Of a stretch of 64,000 bases of DNA, positions 52,950 through 61,476 are shown in pieces; the stretch's first letter is position 1, and each line of letters opens with the position of its first letter. Under the pieces are notes generated by a model. It made no database searches and was not told where the DNA came from. It saw nothing but the letters and a program-made list of their open reading frames with translations. The stretch comes from Pseudomonas sp. TH15 (lineage in GTDB: Bacteria > Pseudomonadota > Gammaproteobacteria > Pseudomonadales > Pseudomonadaceae). Where the stretch lies: assembly GCF_016651105.1 (NCBI RefSeq), contig NZ_JAEKEL010000001.1:2656001-2720000 (forward strand). Reading direction: 5' to 3'. A program made the translations under genes and the position numbers.

Positions 52950-54329
52950 TTAGACGGCGCTCGCCACCACGGAAGGGCGACGGGACATCAGGCTGACCAG
53001 CACAAAGCTCACCAGACCTACGCCGAGGCTGTAATAGATCGGCGTGTTGGCGTCCAGACCGTCCTTGAACATGAACACCAGCGCGGTGGCGAAGCCCATG
53101 CCCATGCTGGCGATGGCGCCGGCGGTGGTTGCGCGCTTCCAGAAAATCGCACCGATCAACGGGATCAGCATGCCACCTACCAGCAGGTTGTACGCCAGGG
53201 TCAGGGCGCTGATCACGTCGTTGACCACCAGGGCGATGCCGAGCACCACCAGGCCGGTCAGCAGGGTGAACAGACGGTTCATGCCCAGGCTCGACTGTTT
53301 ACCGCCGCGCAGTTTCGGTAGCAGGTCTTCGGTCAGGGTGGTGGCAGCGGCGAGCAGGCCGGCGCTGGCGGTGGACATCATCGCAGCCAGTGCCGCGGCA
53401 ATTACCAAGCCACGGATACCGTCCGGCAGGGACAGCTTAACGATGGCGGCGAAGGCGTTGTTGACGTTGTCCAGGTCCGGAATCAGTACGTGAGCGGCCA
53501 TGCCGATCAGGGCGCAGGCCAGTCCGTAAAGGATGCAGTAGAAGCCTGCGAATGTACCGGCGACCTGAGCCACTTTGGCGCTCTTGACGGTGAACACCCG
53601 TTGCCAGATGTCCTGACCGATCAGGATGCCGAAGAAGTAGATCATGAAGTAGGTAATGATCGTGTCCCAGCCGATGGTGGTGAAGCTGAAGGCGCTCGCC
53701 GGCAGTTTCAACACCAACTGATCCCAACCACCGACGCGGTACAGGCAGATTGGCAACAGGATGAACATCAGGCCCACGGTCTTGATCACGAACTGGACGA
53801 TGTCGGTCAGGGTCAGCGACCACATGCCGCCGATGGCCGAGTAGATCACCACCACGCCACCACCGAGCAATACCGAAATCCAGAACGGCAGGCCGAACAG
53901 CACTTGCAGCACGGTGCCAATGGCCAGGATCGAGACCACGCCGATCATCAGCGCGTACGCCAGCATGATCACCGCGCTCGCCGAGCGGGCCATCGGGTTG
54001 TAGCGTTTTTCCAGCACCTGGGTAACGGTGTAGATCTTCAGTTTCAGCAGCGGTTTGGCGAGGAACAGGTTCAGCGCGACGATCCCGCAACCCAGTGCGG
54101 CGCACAGCCAGAAACCGGAGATGCCATGGACGTAGCCCAGGCGTACGGTGCCAACGGTGGACGCGCCGCCGAGTACGGTGGCGGCCATGGTGCCCATGTA
54201 GAGGCTCGGGCCGAGGTTACGACCGGCGACCAAAAAGTCTTCGTTGGTCTTGGCTTTGCGCATGCCGTAGTAGCCGAGTAACAGCATCGCGGCGGCGTAG
54301 ATGAGTACGACGGTTAAATCCAGTGCCAT
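52950..54329 (-). CDS. Sodium:solute symporter (SSS family), gbu cluster
   Basis: 459 residues, about 13 helices. MALDLTVVLIYAAAMLLLGY begins it; GRNLGPSLYMGTMAATVLGG and TVGTVRLGYVHGISGFW are in the sodium-binding region, and AAALAAMMSTASAGLLAAAT in TM8-9. The same gene order as remembered PA1418, which lies next to the NCS1 transporter and gbuA, so guanidinobutyrate or a related guanidine compound is the inferred substrate. Confidence 0.88.
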   Translation of the reverse strand: MALDLTVVLIYAAAMLLLGYYGMRKAKTNEDFLVAGRNLGPSLYMGTMAATVLGGASTVGTVRLGYVHGISGFWLCAALGCGIVALNLFLAKPLLKLKIYTVTQVLEKRYNPMARSASAVIMLAYALMIGVVSILAIGTVLQVLFGLPFWISVLLGGGVVVIYSAIGGMWSLTLTDIVQFVIKTVGLMFILLPICLYRVGGWDQLVLKLPASAFSFTTIGWDTIITYFMIYFFGILIGQDIWQRVFTVKSAKVAQVAGTFAGFYCILYGLACALIGMAAHVLIPDLDNVNNAFAAIVKLSLPDGIRGLVIAAALAAMMSTASAGLLAAATTLTEDLLPKLRGGKQSSLGMNRLFTLLTGLVVLGIALVVNDVISALTLAYNLLVGGMLIPLIGAIFWKRATTAGAIASMGMGFATALVFMFKDGLDANTPIYYSLGVGLVSFVLVSLMSRRPSVVASAV

Positions 54330-54394
54330 GATGGCGTGTCTCCGATTGTCTTTTTTATGGTGAGGCTGAATAGCATTGCTGTGATGCGGGCTTT

Positions 54395-54529
54395 TGTGGC
54401 GAGGGGACTTGCCCCCGCTGGGCTGCGAAGCAGCCCCAAATTCCGCAACCGAGTTTCTTCAGGGGAAACCCAATCGCCTGTTTTGCGACTGCTGCGCAGT
54501 CGAGCGGGAGCAAGCTTCCTCGCCACAGG
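54395..54529. repeat. REPIN (GTGGCGAGGGG class)
   Basis: TGTGGCGAGGGGACTTGCCC and inverted AGCAAGCTTCCTCGCCACA; inner inverted TGGGCTGCGAAGCAGCC / GACTGCTGCGCAGTC. Separates the two transporter genes. Confidence 0.85.
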
Positions 54530-54557
54530 TATTCACCACATCAGCATGTTTTGTTTA

Positions 54558-56075
54558 TCAGGCGGCTTGGCGCATCGCCGGTTTAGCGAGCGAATCCGTG
54601 CCCTTGCTGCGTACATCGTCCGGGCCAAACACTTCCCGCGATTCCGGGAACAGGCTCAACAACGCCAGGTACACCAGCGACGCCAGGCCCAGGGTCACCG
54701 GCAGGCTGATGTCGATACCGCCGGCCAGGTTGCCCAGCACACCCACAAATTGCCCCGGCAGGTTCACGAAGCACAAACCTACCAACGCACTCGGGATCCA
54801 GGCACCCAGGCCACGCCAGTTCCAGCCGTGGGTGAACCAGTAGCGGCCACCTTTCTCGCCGCGGGTGAACACTTGCAGGTCATCCGGGCAGTAGAAGCCG
54901 CGGCGCACGACCAGGCCGATGATCATGATCACCATCCATGGCGTGGTGCAGGTGATGATCAGCACGGCGAAGGTCGACACGCTCTGCACCAGATTCGCCG
55001 CAAAGCGCCCGATGAAGATGAAGGCAATCGACATCACGCCGATCAGCAACGTCGCCTTGACCCGCGACAGCAGCCGAGGGAACACGCTGGAAATGTCCAG
55101 CCCGGTGCCATACAACGAGGTTGTGCCGGTGGACATGCCGCCGATCACCGCAATCATGCACACCGGCAGGAAGAACCAGTTCGGCGACACCGCCAGCAGA
55201 CCGCCGACGTAGTTGTTGGCCGCGATGTAGTCCGGTGCCTTGATCGCCACGATGGTCGCGGTGGCCAGGCCGAACAGGAACGGGATGAAGGTCGCGATCT
55301 GCGAAATCACCACAGCCGCCATGATCCGGCCTTTTGGTGTATCGCGCGGGATGTAGCGCGACCAGTCGCCGAGGAACGCACCGAAGGAAATCGGGTTGCT
55401 CATCGCCACCAGCGCAGCACCGATGAACGCGGCCCAGAAGCCCGGTTGACCCATGCTGACGGTGCCGGCGAAGTTCACATCGAAAGGCCCGGCGAAGGCG
55501 AAGATGCCCAGCAGGAACAGCAGGCTGGCGCTCCACACCGCGATCTTGTTGACCCACAGCAGGAAACGGAAGCCGTAGATGCACACCGTCAGCACCAGAA
55601 TCGCGAACAGACCATAGGCCAGGCCCAGTGTCAGGTCGGTTTCCGGCAAGCCGATCAGGCGTTTGGCACCACCGATCAGCGCATCACCTGAACTCCACAC
55701 CGAGAGCGAGAAGAAGGCGATGGCGGTCAACAGCGACAGGAACGAACCGACGATCCGCCCGTGCACACCGAAGTGCGCGCCGGAGGACACGGCGTTGTTG
55801 GTGCCGTTGATCGGGCCGAACAGGCCCATCGGCGCGAGGATCAGCGAGCCGAGCAATACGCCCGACACAATCGCCCAGACGCCGGCCTGAAACGACAGAC
55901 CGAACAGCACCGGGAAACTGCCGAGCACGGCGGTGGCAAAGGTATTCGAACCGCCGAAGATCATCCGGAACAAATCCGTCGGGCCTGCGTTACGTTCGCT
56001 GTCCGGGATCTGTTCGACCCCGTAGGTTTCAATTTGCGTAAGGCTTTGGTCTTTGTCTTTGTTGTTTTTATTCAT
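54558..56075 (-). CDS. NCS1 family permease (purine/cytosine-type), gbu cluster
   Basis: 505 residues, about 12 helices. ETYGVEQIPDSERNAGPTDL then FGGSNTFATAVLGSFPVLFG is the NCS1 start; GAHFGVHGRIVGSFLSLLT and SFGAFLGDWSRYIP are substrate-site regions. Position and family match remembered PA1419. It is downstream of the NTF2-like gene and gbuA on the same strand, 54 bases after the former, so likely cotranscribed. Confidence 0.88.
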   Translation of the reverse strand: MNKNNKDKDQSLTQIETYGVEQIPDSERNAGPTDLFRMIFGGSNTFATAVLGSFPVLFGLSFQAGVWAIVSGVLLGSLILAPMGLFGPINGTNNAVSSGAHFGVHGRIVGSFLSLLTAIAFFSLSVWSSGDALIGGAKRLIGLPETDLTLGLAYGLFAILVLTVCIYGFRFLLWVNKIAVWSASLLFLLGIFAFAGPFDVNFAGTVSMGQPGFWAAFIGAALVAMSNPISFGAFLGDWSRYIPRDTPKGRIMAAVVISQIATFIPFLFGLATATIVAIKAPDYIAANNYVGGLLAVSPNWFFLPVCMIAVIGGMSTGTTSLYGTGLDISSVFPRLLSRVKATLLIGVMSIAFIFIGRFAANLVQSVSTFAVLIITCTTPWMVIMIIGLVVRRGFYCPDDLQVFTRGEKGGRYWFTHGWNWRGLGAWIPSALVGLCFVNLPGQFVGVLGNLAGGIDISLPVTLGLASLVYLALLSLFPESREVFGPDDVRSKGTDSLAKPAMRQAA

Positions 56076-56129
56076 GATCAGCTCCGATCATAAAGGCGCG
56101 CTCATCGTGCGTGAGCGTCACCTGTTTGG

Positions 56130-56552
56130 CTAAGGGGATGGCAGCCCTTCCGGCATTGCGGACAAATGTTCGTGGCAGGCCAGCCAATGGCCTTGTTGTT
56201 CTTGGCCAGACGCTTGTTTCTTGAAAACAATCGTCTCGCGCTCCTGGCTGAAGTGTTGCTCCCCTTGCATGCGCAGCTCGGTGGCTACGTCATGGATGAA
56301 AATCGCCACGTCACCCTGCAGGCTGACGAAGGCGTTGCTCGAGGTGCACGAGAGCACTTCAAAGCCATCCTCGGCGCGCCAGTTGTCCCACAACGCCTGA
56401 TAGGCATCGCGCGACAGCAGGGGCTGTTCGAGGGTGTAGAACACGAAGCTCGCGTCGGTGCTGAACGCACCGAAGTAGGCTTCGCGATCGTTACGGGTAA
56501 AGGCTGTCACCAGGTCGGCGGCAGCTTTCAGAACCTGATCGCGTTCGTTCAT
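56130..56552 (-). CDS. NTF2-like (SnoaL/DUF4440) protein in the gbu cluster
   Basis: 140 residues of the cone-shaped NTF2 fold: VLKAAADLVTAFTRNDREAY, FGAFSTDASFVFYTLEQP, YQALWDNWRAEDGFEVLSCT and VAIFIHDVATELRMQGE. Reaction unknown. Starts 9 bases after gbuA's stop, with GAGG just upstream of the ATG at 56552. Matches remembered PA1420 in order and size. Confidence 0.8.
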   Translation of the reverse strand: MNERDQVLKAAADLVTAFTRNDREAYFGAFSTDASFVFYTLEQPLLSRDAYQALWDNWRAEDGFEVLSCTSSNAFVSLQGDVAIFIHDVATELRMQGEQHFSQERETIVFKKQASGQEQQGHWLACHEHLSAMPEGLPSP

Positions 56553-56561
56553 GACCAATCC

Positions 56562-57512
56562 TCAGCGGTGGGCCACGCCAGGCAGTACGCAGAGCATTTC
56601 GTACAGCAGGTTGGCAGCCAACAGCGAGGTGTTGCCGGTGGTGTCGTAAGCGGGCGAGACTTCTACCAGATCGCAGCCGACCAGGTCGAGGCCTTGGCAG
56701 CCACGGACGATTTCAATCGCCTGAATGGTCGTCAGACCGCCGATTTCCGGGGTGCCGGTGCCAGGTGCCCAAGCCGGATCGATGCCGTCGATGTCGAAAC
56801 TCAGGTACACCGGACCGCCGCCGACTTTCTCGCGAACTTCGGCCATCAGTGGTGCCAGGGATTTGTGCCAGCACTCTTCGGCTTGAACAACGCGGAAGCC
56901 TTGTTTGCGGCTCCAGTTGAAGTCTTCGGAGGTGTAGCCCTGGGCGCGCAGACCAATTTGCACGACGCGGTCCGGGTCCAGCAGGCCTTCTTCGACAGCG
57001 CGACGGAAGGTGGTGCCGTGGGCGATTTTCTCGCCGAACATGTGATCGTTCACATCGGCGTGGGCGTCGATGTGCACCAGGCCGACCTTGCCGTGCTTTT
57101 TATGGATCGCACGCAGGATTGGCAGGGTGATGGTGTGGTCGCCGCCTAGGGTCAGCGGGATCACATCGTGTTCGAGGATGCTGTGGTAGGACTCTTCGAT
57201 GATCCGCACGGCGTCCAGCAGGTTGAACGTGTTGATTGCCACATCACCGATGTCAGCGACCGACAGGGAATCGAATGGTGCAGCGCCGGTGGCCATGTTG
57301 TACGGGCGGATCATCACCGATTCAGCGCGGATTTCGCGGGGTCCGAAACGGGTGCCGGGGCGCAGCGAGGTGCCGATGTCCAGCGGCACGCCAATGAAGG
57401 CAGCATCCAGGCCGGCAGCGGTAGGCAAATGGGGAAGTCGCATCATGGTGGCGATGCCGCCGAAGCGCGGCATTTCATTGCCGCCCAGTGGTTGGTGAAG
57501 AATCTTGTCCAC
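56562..57512 (-). CDS. gbuA: Guanidinobutyrase (ureohydrolase family)
   Basis: 316 residues. Dinuclear Mn ligands are in TLGGDHTITLP, VHIDAHADVND and YLSFDIDGIDPAWAPG; TSLRPGTRFGPREIR is the family N-terminal loop. Hydrolyses 4-guanidinobutyrate to 4-aminobutyrate and urea in the arginine decarboxylase/dehydrogenase routes. Choice of guanidinobutyrase over agmatinase rests on the neighbours: two transporters and the LysR gene in the PA1418-1422 order. Confidence 0.88.
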   Translation of the reverse strand: MDKILHQPLGGNEMPRFGGIATMMRLPHLPTAAGLDAAFIGVPLDIGTSLRPGTRFGPREIRAESVMIRPYNMATGAAPFDSLSVADIGDVAINTFNLLDAVRIIEESYHSILEHDVIPLTLGGDHTITLPILRAIHKKHGKVGLVHIDAHADVNDHMFGEKIAHGTTFRRAVEEGLLDPDRVVQIGLRAQGYTSEDFNWSRKQGFRVVQAEECWHKSLAPLMAEVREKVGGGPVYLSFDIDGIDPAWAPGTGTPEIGGLTTIQAIEIVRGCQGLDLVGCDLVEVSPAYDTTGNTSLLAANLLYEMLCVLPGVAHR

Positions 57513-57718
57513 GGGTAAGGCCTCATCGTCGTTGTTTTATTTATGTTGGTTGCACCGGTCGGGGAGACACGGGCGAACCTTGTGGCGGCGATTCTGCGAA
57601 ATGTAGTGGGCGGGAAGAATCGCTATGGGCAAATACTTAGTTCAGATTTTTCTAAACTAATGGTGGTGGGCGGATTAGACTTTGCCCTCTTGGGATTCTG
57701 GCCTGGCTGAACATCGCC

Positions 57719-57869
57719 GCCCCTCACCCCAGCCCTCTCCCAGAGGGAGAGGGGGCCGACCGAGTTGTTGGCGGAATCTGCATCGACCTGAAAAATCGAG
57801 TCGAACTCAGGATTTGAAAGCCTTGGAGATCAGCTCCCTCTCCTCGGGGAGAGGGCTGGGGTGAGGGGC
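57719..57869. repeat. Long imperfect palindromic repeat, copy 2
   Basis: About 151 bp bounded by GCCCCTCACCCCAGCCCTCT and inverted GAGAGGGCTGGGGTGAGGGG; next come AGGGGGCCGACCGAG and the central CATCGACCTGAAAAAT. The same layout as the copy at 20862-21040. The rest of the 57513-57908 gap is the divergent gbuA/gbuR promoter region. Confidence 0.78.
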
Positions 57870-57908
57870 TTTTCCTACAGACACACAGTGGCAAAGCCCG
57901 GAGTAGAC

Positions 57909-58805
57909 ATGGCCAACGCTTTACCCGACCTGAAACTATTACGCATCTTCGTCAGCGTGGTCCGTCATCAGGGGTTCGCCAACGCCCAGCAAGAGCTCAA
58001 CCTCTCGACCTCGGCGATCAGCACTTACATGAGCCAGCTCGAAGCCGCGCTTGGCCTGGTGCTCTGCCATCGTGGTCGCGGTGGTTTCAGCCTGACCAGC
58101 AAGGGCGAGTTGTTCCACCAGGAAACCCTGCGTCTGTTGGGCGAGCTCGAAGGCTTCGAACAATACGCGGCAGCGCTAAAGGGCGAACTGCGCGGCACGC
58201 TGAACCTCGGCGTCATCGATTCCACCGTCAGCGACAAGGCGTTGCCTTTCGCCGAAGCCATCGGCGCCTACACCCAGGAACACCCGGCCGTGCATTTGCA
58301 CTTGTCGGTGATGAGCCCTTACGAACTGCAACTCGGCGTGCAGGACAACCGCCTCGATCTGGCCATCGGTGCGTTTTCCACACGCATGAGCGGGCTGGTC
58401 TATATGCCGCTGTACCGCGAACAGCACTGGCTGTATTGCAGCAGTCGGCATCCGCTGTTCACCGAACGGCGGATTCCCGAACAAGTCATCACCCAGCAAC
58501 GCATGGTCGGGCGCGGTTACTGGAGCCAGGCGGAACTGGCGCGTCACGGCTTCAAACACAGCGCCGCCACCGTGGAAAGTATGGAAGCCCAACTGATTCT
58601 GGTGTTGTCCGGCGCCTACATCGGCTACCTGCCGGAGCACTACGCCCAGGCTTGGGCCGACAAGGGCGATCTGCGGGTGTTGCTGCCGGCGACGTTCGGC
58701 TATCAGGCACCGTTTTCGATGATCGTGCGCCGTGGCCGAAGCCGCGAACCGCTGATCCAGACCTTCCGCGACTTGCTCAAAGCACAGCTCAACCCGGCTG
58801 CTTAA
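57909..58805 (+). CDS. gbuR: LysR-family regulator of guanidinobutyrate catabolism
   Basis: 298 residues; HTH LKLLRIFVSVVRHQGFANAQ, LNLSTSAISTYMSQLEAALG, LVLCHRGRGGFSLTSKGEL; then an effector domain (LRGTLNLGVIDSTVSDKALP, RLDLAIGAFSTRMSGLVYM). It is divergent from gbuA. The role follows from the position and the matching P. aeruginosa order; the 103-base promoter gap is occupied by a repeat, so the operator must be closer to one of the genes. Confidence 0.87.
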   Translation: MANALPDLKLLRIFVSVVRHQGFANAQQELNLSTSAISTYMSQLEAALGLVLCHRGRGGFSLTSKGELFHQETLRLLGELEGFEQYAAALKGELRGTLNLGVIDSTVSDKALPFAEAIGAYTQEHPAVHLHLSVMSPYELQLGVQDNRLDLAIGAFSTRMSGLVYMPLYREQHWLYCSSRHPLFTERRIPEQVITQQRMVGRGYWSQAELARHGFKHSAATVESMEAQLILVLSGAYIGYLPEHYAQAWADKGDLRVLLPATFGYQAPFSMIVRRGRSREPLIQTFRDLLKAQLNPAA

Positions 58806-58818
58806 AGGAAAAGCAAGC

Positions 58819-59415
58819 ATGTCCAGAATCCAATGCCCGCGCTGCCTGCGCCCACAAACCCATTGCCTGTGTCCGCTGATCCCGAGCCTCGACAGCCGCA
58901 CCCGGGTGTTGCTGTTGCAGCATCCCAGCGAAGTGAACCATGCGCTGAACACCGCACGACTAGCGGCGTTGGGATTGCAGAATGCCGAGTTGATCGTGGG
59001 TGAAGTGTTCGAGGATTTGCCGGCGCTGTTGAACCGGCCGGGCTATCAGGCGCGGTTGTTGTTTCCTGCCGAAGAGGCGCGGCCATTGCAGGCTTACGCT
59101 GCATCCGATGAACCGCTGCTGCTGGTGGTTCCGGACGGCACCTGGCGCAAGGCGCGCAAGATGCTGCACCTTAATCCGTTGCTGGCGGCGTTGCCCCGAG
59201 TGACGTTGCTGGATGGAGGTGTGTCGCGCTATCGGTTGCGCAAGGCGCCGGGGCCGGGGGCGTTGTCGACGGTGGAGGCGATTGTGCAGGCGTTGCAGAC
59301 ACTCGAGGCGCCGATGACGTTTGAGCCGTTGTTAAAACCGTTTGAGGCGTTGATCGAGGGGCAGATTGCGGCGATGGGGGAGGAGACCTTTCAGCGTAAT
59401 CATGGCGATAAATAA
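58819..59415 (+). CDS. tapT: DTW-domain tRNA-uridine aminocarboxypropyltransferase
   Basis: 198 residues. N-terminal zinc site CPRCLRPQTHCLCPLIPSL; VLLLQHPSEVNHALNTARLA; and the DTW-type motif in LVVPDGTWRKARKMLHLNP. Transfers the 3-amino-3-carboxypropyl group of SAM to a tRNA uridine. It starts 13 bases after gbuR, likely in the same transcript. Followed by a REPIN. Confidence 0.88.
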   Translation: MSRIQCPRCLRPQTHCLCPLIPSLDSRTRVLLLQHPSEVNHALNTARLAALGLQNAELIVGEVFEDLPALLNRPGYQARLLFPAEEARPLQAYAASDEPLLLVVPDGTWRKARKMLHLNPLLAALPRVTLLDGGVSRYRLRKAPGPGALSTVEAIVQALQTLEAPMTFEPLLKPFEALIEGQIAAMGEETFQRNHGDK

Positions 59416-59435
59416 TTGCTGAAGCGGCTGGCCTC

Positions 59436-59521
59436 TTCGCGAGCAGGCTCGCTCCCACATTTGATCGAAGGTGGGCACAAACTCTGTGTCATCCCCTTGT
59501 GGGAGCGAGCCTGCTCGCGAA
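59436..59521. repeat. REPIN
   Basis: TTCGCGAGCAGGCTCGCTCC and inverted GGGAGCGAGCCTGCTCGCGA with a 46-base centre. Confidence 0.88.
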
Positions 59522-59555
59522 TGCGTCAGATCTATCCATGCACTGTTCGCAGTGT

Positions 59556-60916
59556 CTATCGTTCGCGCATCGCCTCGGTCCGTGCCTTCAGCACCGGTTT
59601 CAGCAGATAATCCAGGACACTTTTCTCCCCGGTAATAATATCCACCGTCGCCACCATCCCCGGAATGATCAGCAACGGTTTCACGTCCCCGCCCAAATGG
59701 TTTTTATCGGTCCTGACCTGAATCAGATAGAAGCTGTTGCCCTTGTCGTCAGTAATCGTGTCAGCGCCGATCAGCTCAAGCTTGGCGCTCAGCCCACCGT
59801 AAATCGTGTAGTCATAAGCACTGAACTTGACCATGGCTTTCTGACCTGGATGCAGGAACGCGACGTCCTGCGGCCGCACCTTGGCTTCAATCAACAAATT
59901 GTCTTCCAGCGGCACGATTTCGACCATGTCACTGCCCGGCTGAACCACGCCGCCGATGGTGTTGACCTTCAGTTGCTTGATCACGCCATGCACCGGCGAA
60001 GTGACGGTTGTGCGGCTGACTCGGTCGTCGATGGCGATGCTGGAAGCGGTGATTTTCGACAGGTCGGTGCGTTTCTGATTGAGGTCCTTGGCCGCGTCGG
60101 AGCGGAAGGTCTGTTCCGATTCGTCGATCTTGCTCTTGATCTCGTTGATCGCCGATTCCGCCCGGGGATCGCCAGCGTCGTCGCGTTCAGCGAGCCACGA
60201 ATTTCCACCGCGCTGCGCTTGAGCCGCAGGATTTCCACTGGCGATACCGCGCCCGTGCCGACCAGCGGCGCCGACATGTTCATCTCTTGCTGCAGCAACG
60301 CGAGGCTGGAGCTGAACTGGCCTTGCTTGGAGCGAAATTCGGCCAGCTCCTGAGTTTTCTGGCGCAGTTGTTCGGTGAGGGTGCGTTGCTCACTGGCCAG
60401 CCGGCGCTGGCGCTGGTCGTACAGCGCCCGTTCGTCTTCGGCGACCTGTGGCGCCTTGGCGACCACCTCGTCAGACAGCTTGAACGGACGTCCCTCGGCT
60501 TCGGCGGAGAGGCGTTCAACCTGCGCGGTCAGCGCATAGCGATCGGCCTCGCTTTCACCCTTGTTCGATAGAAAACGCGTGTCATCCAGGCGCAACAGCT
60601 TGTCGCCCTTGTTCACCATCTGCCCTTCACGCACGAAGATTTCGGTAACGATGCCGCCCTCAAGGTTCTGGATCACCTGGACCTTGCTCGATGGAATCGC
60701 CTTGCCTTCGCCCATGGTCACTTCTTCGAGCACGGCGAACTTGGCCCAGACCAGTGCGCTGATCAGCAACGCCGCCGCCAGCCACACGGTAACGCGCGAC
60801 CAGCGCGGCGAATCCTGCAACGAGGCGCCGGCGGTTTCCGGCATGAACTCGGCCTCGGCGCTTTTGCCGAAGCTGTCGAAGTAGCCGCGTGATTTGCTAT
60901 CTGAAGAAGCCGACAT
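59556..60916 (-). pseudogene. HlyD-family adaptor of a type I secretion system, single frameshift (LapC/MapC-like)
   Basis: The intact 5' part (60916 to about 60165) gives a cytoplasmic start, a membrane segment (VWLAAALLISALVWAKFAVL), the IQNLEGGIVTEIFVREGQMV barrel-sandwich half, and a coiled coil. The reading frame is lost in the C/G run at 60160-60167, after SLNATTLAIP. Adding one base restores RAESAINEIKSKIDESEQTF and the rest (VSRTTVTSPVHGVIKQLKVN to the stop at 59556), so nothing else is missing. It can be a sequencing error, a recent mutation or a phase-variable site. Function when intact: periplasmic adaptor between inner-membrane ABC exporter and TolC. Confidence 0.85.
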
Positions 60917-60978
60917 GGGGCGATACCCCTCAATTAAGAAAAATCAAACTGCATGACAAACCAGTGACCCATACGCTT

Positions 60979-61205
60979 CCCAGTGAGCAGAAAGCTTCCC
61001 TGTGGGCCAGAGAATTTCCCTGTGACCAGAAAACTTCTCTGTGGCCAGAGAGTTTCCCAGTGACCAGAAAATTTCTCTGTGGCCAGAGAGCTTCCCGGTG
61101 ACCAGAAACTTCTCTGTGGCCAGAGAGTTCCCAGTGACCAGAAACTTTTCTGTGGCCAGAGAGTTCCCAGTGACCAGAAACTTCTCTGTGGCCAGAGAGT
61201 TTCCC
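60979..61205. repeat. Tandem array of ~18-20 bp units, left of REPIN
   Basis: About 12 alternating half-units, CTCTGTGGCCAGAGAGTTT-like and CCCAGTGACCAGAAACTT-like, from 60979 to the REPIN at 61206. The units resemble the REPIN end CCCCGTGGCGAGGGGATTT, which continues the array without a break. Short open frames across this region are by-products of the 18-base period. Confidence 0.9.
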
Positions 61206-61300
61206 CGTGGCGAGGGGATTTATCCCCGTTGGGTTGCGCAGCAGCCCCAAAAATCTTATGGGCGCTGCGCACCCAAACGGGGATAAATCCCCTCGCCACA
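61206..61300. repeat. REPIN at centre of the repeat arrays
   Basis: GTGGCGAGGGGATTTATCCC and inverted GGGATAAATCCCCTCGCCAC with inner TTGGGTTGCGCAGCAGCC / GGGCGCTGCGCACCCAA. Confidence 0.9.
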
Positions 61301-61441
61301 GGTTCTGTGCAGGCCACATGCTCTGTGCAGGAAACAGGCTCTGTGCATGACACAGGTTCTGTGCAGGACACAGGTTTTGTGCAGACCACAGGCTCTGTGC
61401 AGGCCACAGGTTCTGTGTAGCCACAGGTTCTATGCAAACCA
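61296..61441. repeat. Tandem array of 18-bp units, right of REPIN
   Basis: Eight units of CCACAGGTTCTGTGCAGG with small changes, beginning in the last bases (CGCCACAGG) of the REPIN and running to 61441, 36 bases before the end of the ABC gene. The 18-base period keeps an open frame on the minus strand. Confidence 0.9.
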
Positions 61442-61476
61442 TTGGGTTGGTGAAAGCCATGATCATGTGTACGCAT

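Noticed and set aside
57719..57869. The repeat read as a terminator or a tRNA-like structure
   Set aside because: It has no T run and no tRNA elements; a related copy at 20862 shows that it is a dispersed repeat.
60979..61441. CRISPR-like array
   Set aside because: Units are adjacent with no unique spacers and there are no cas genes.
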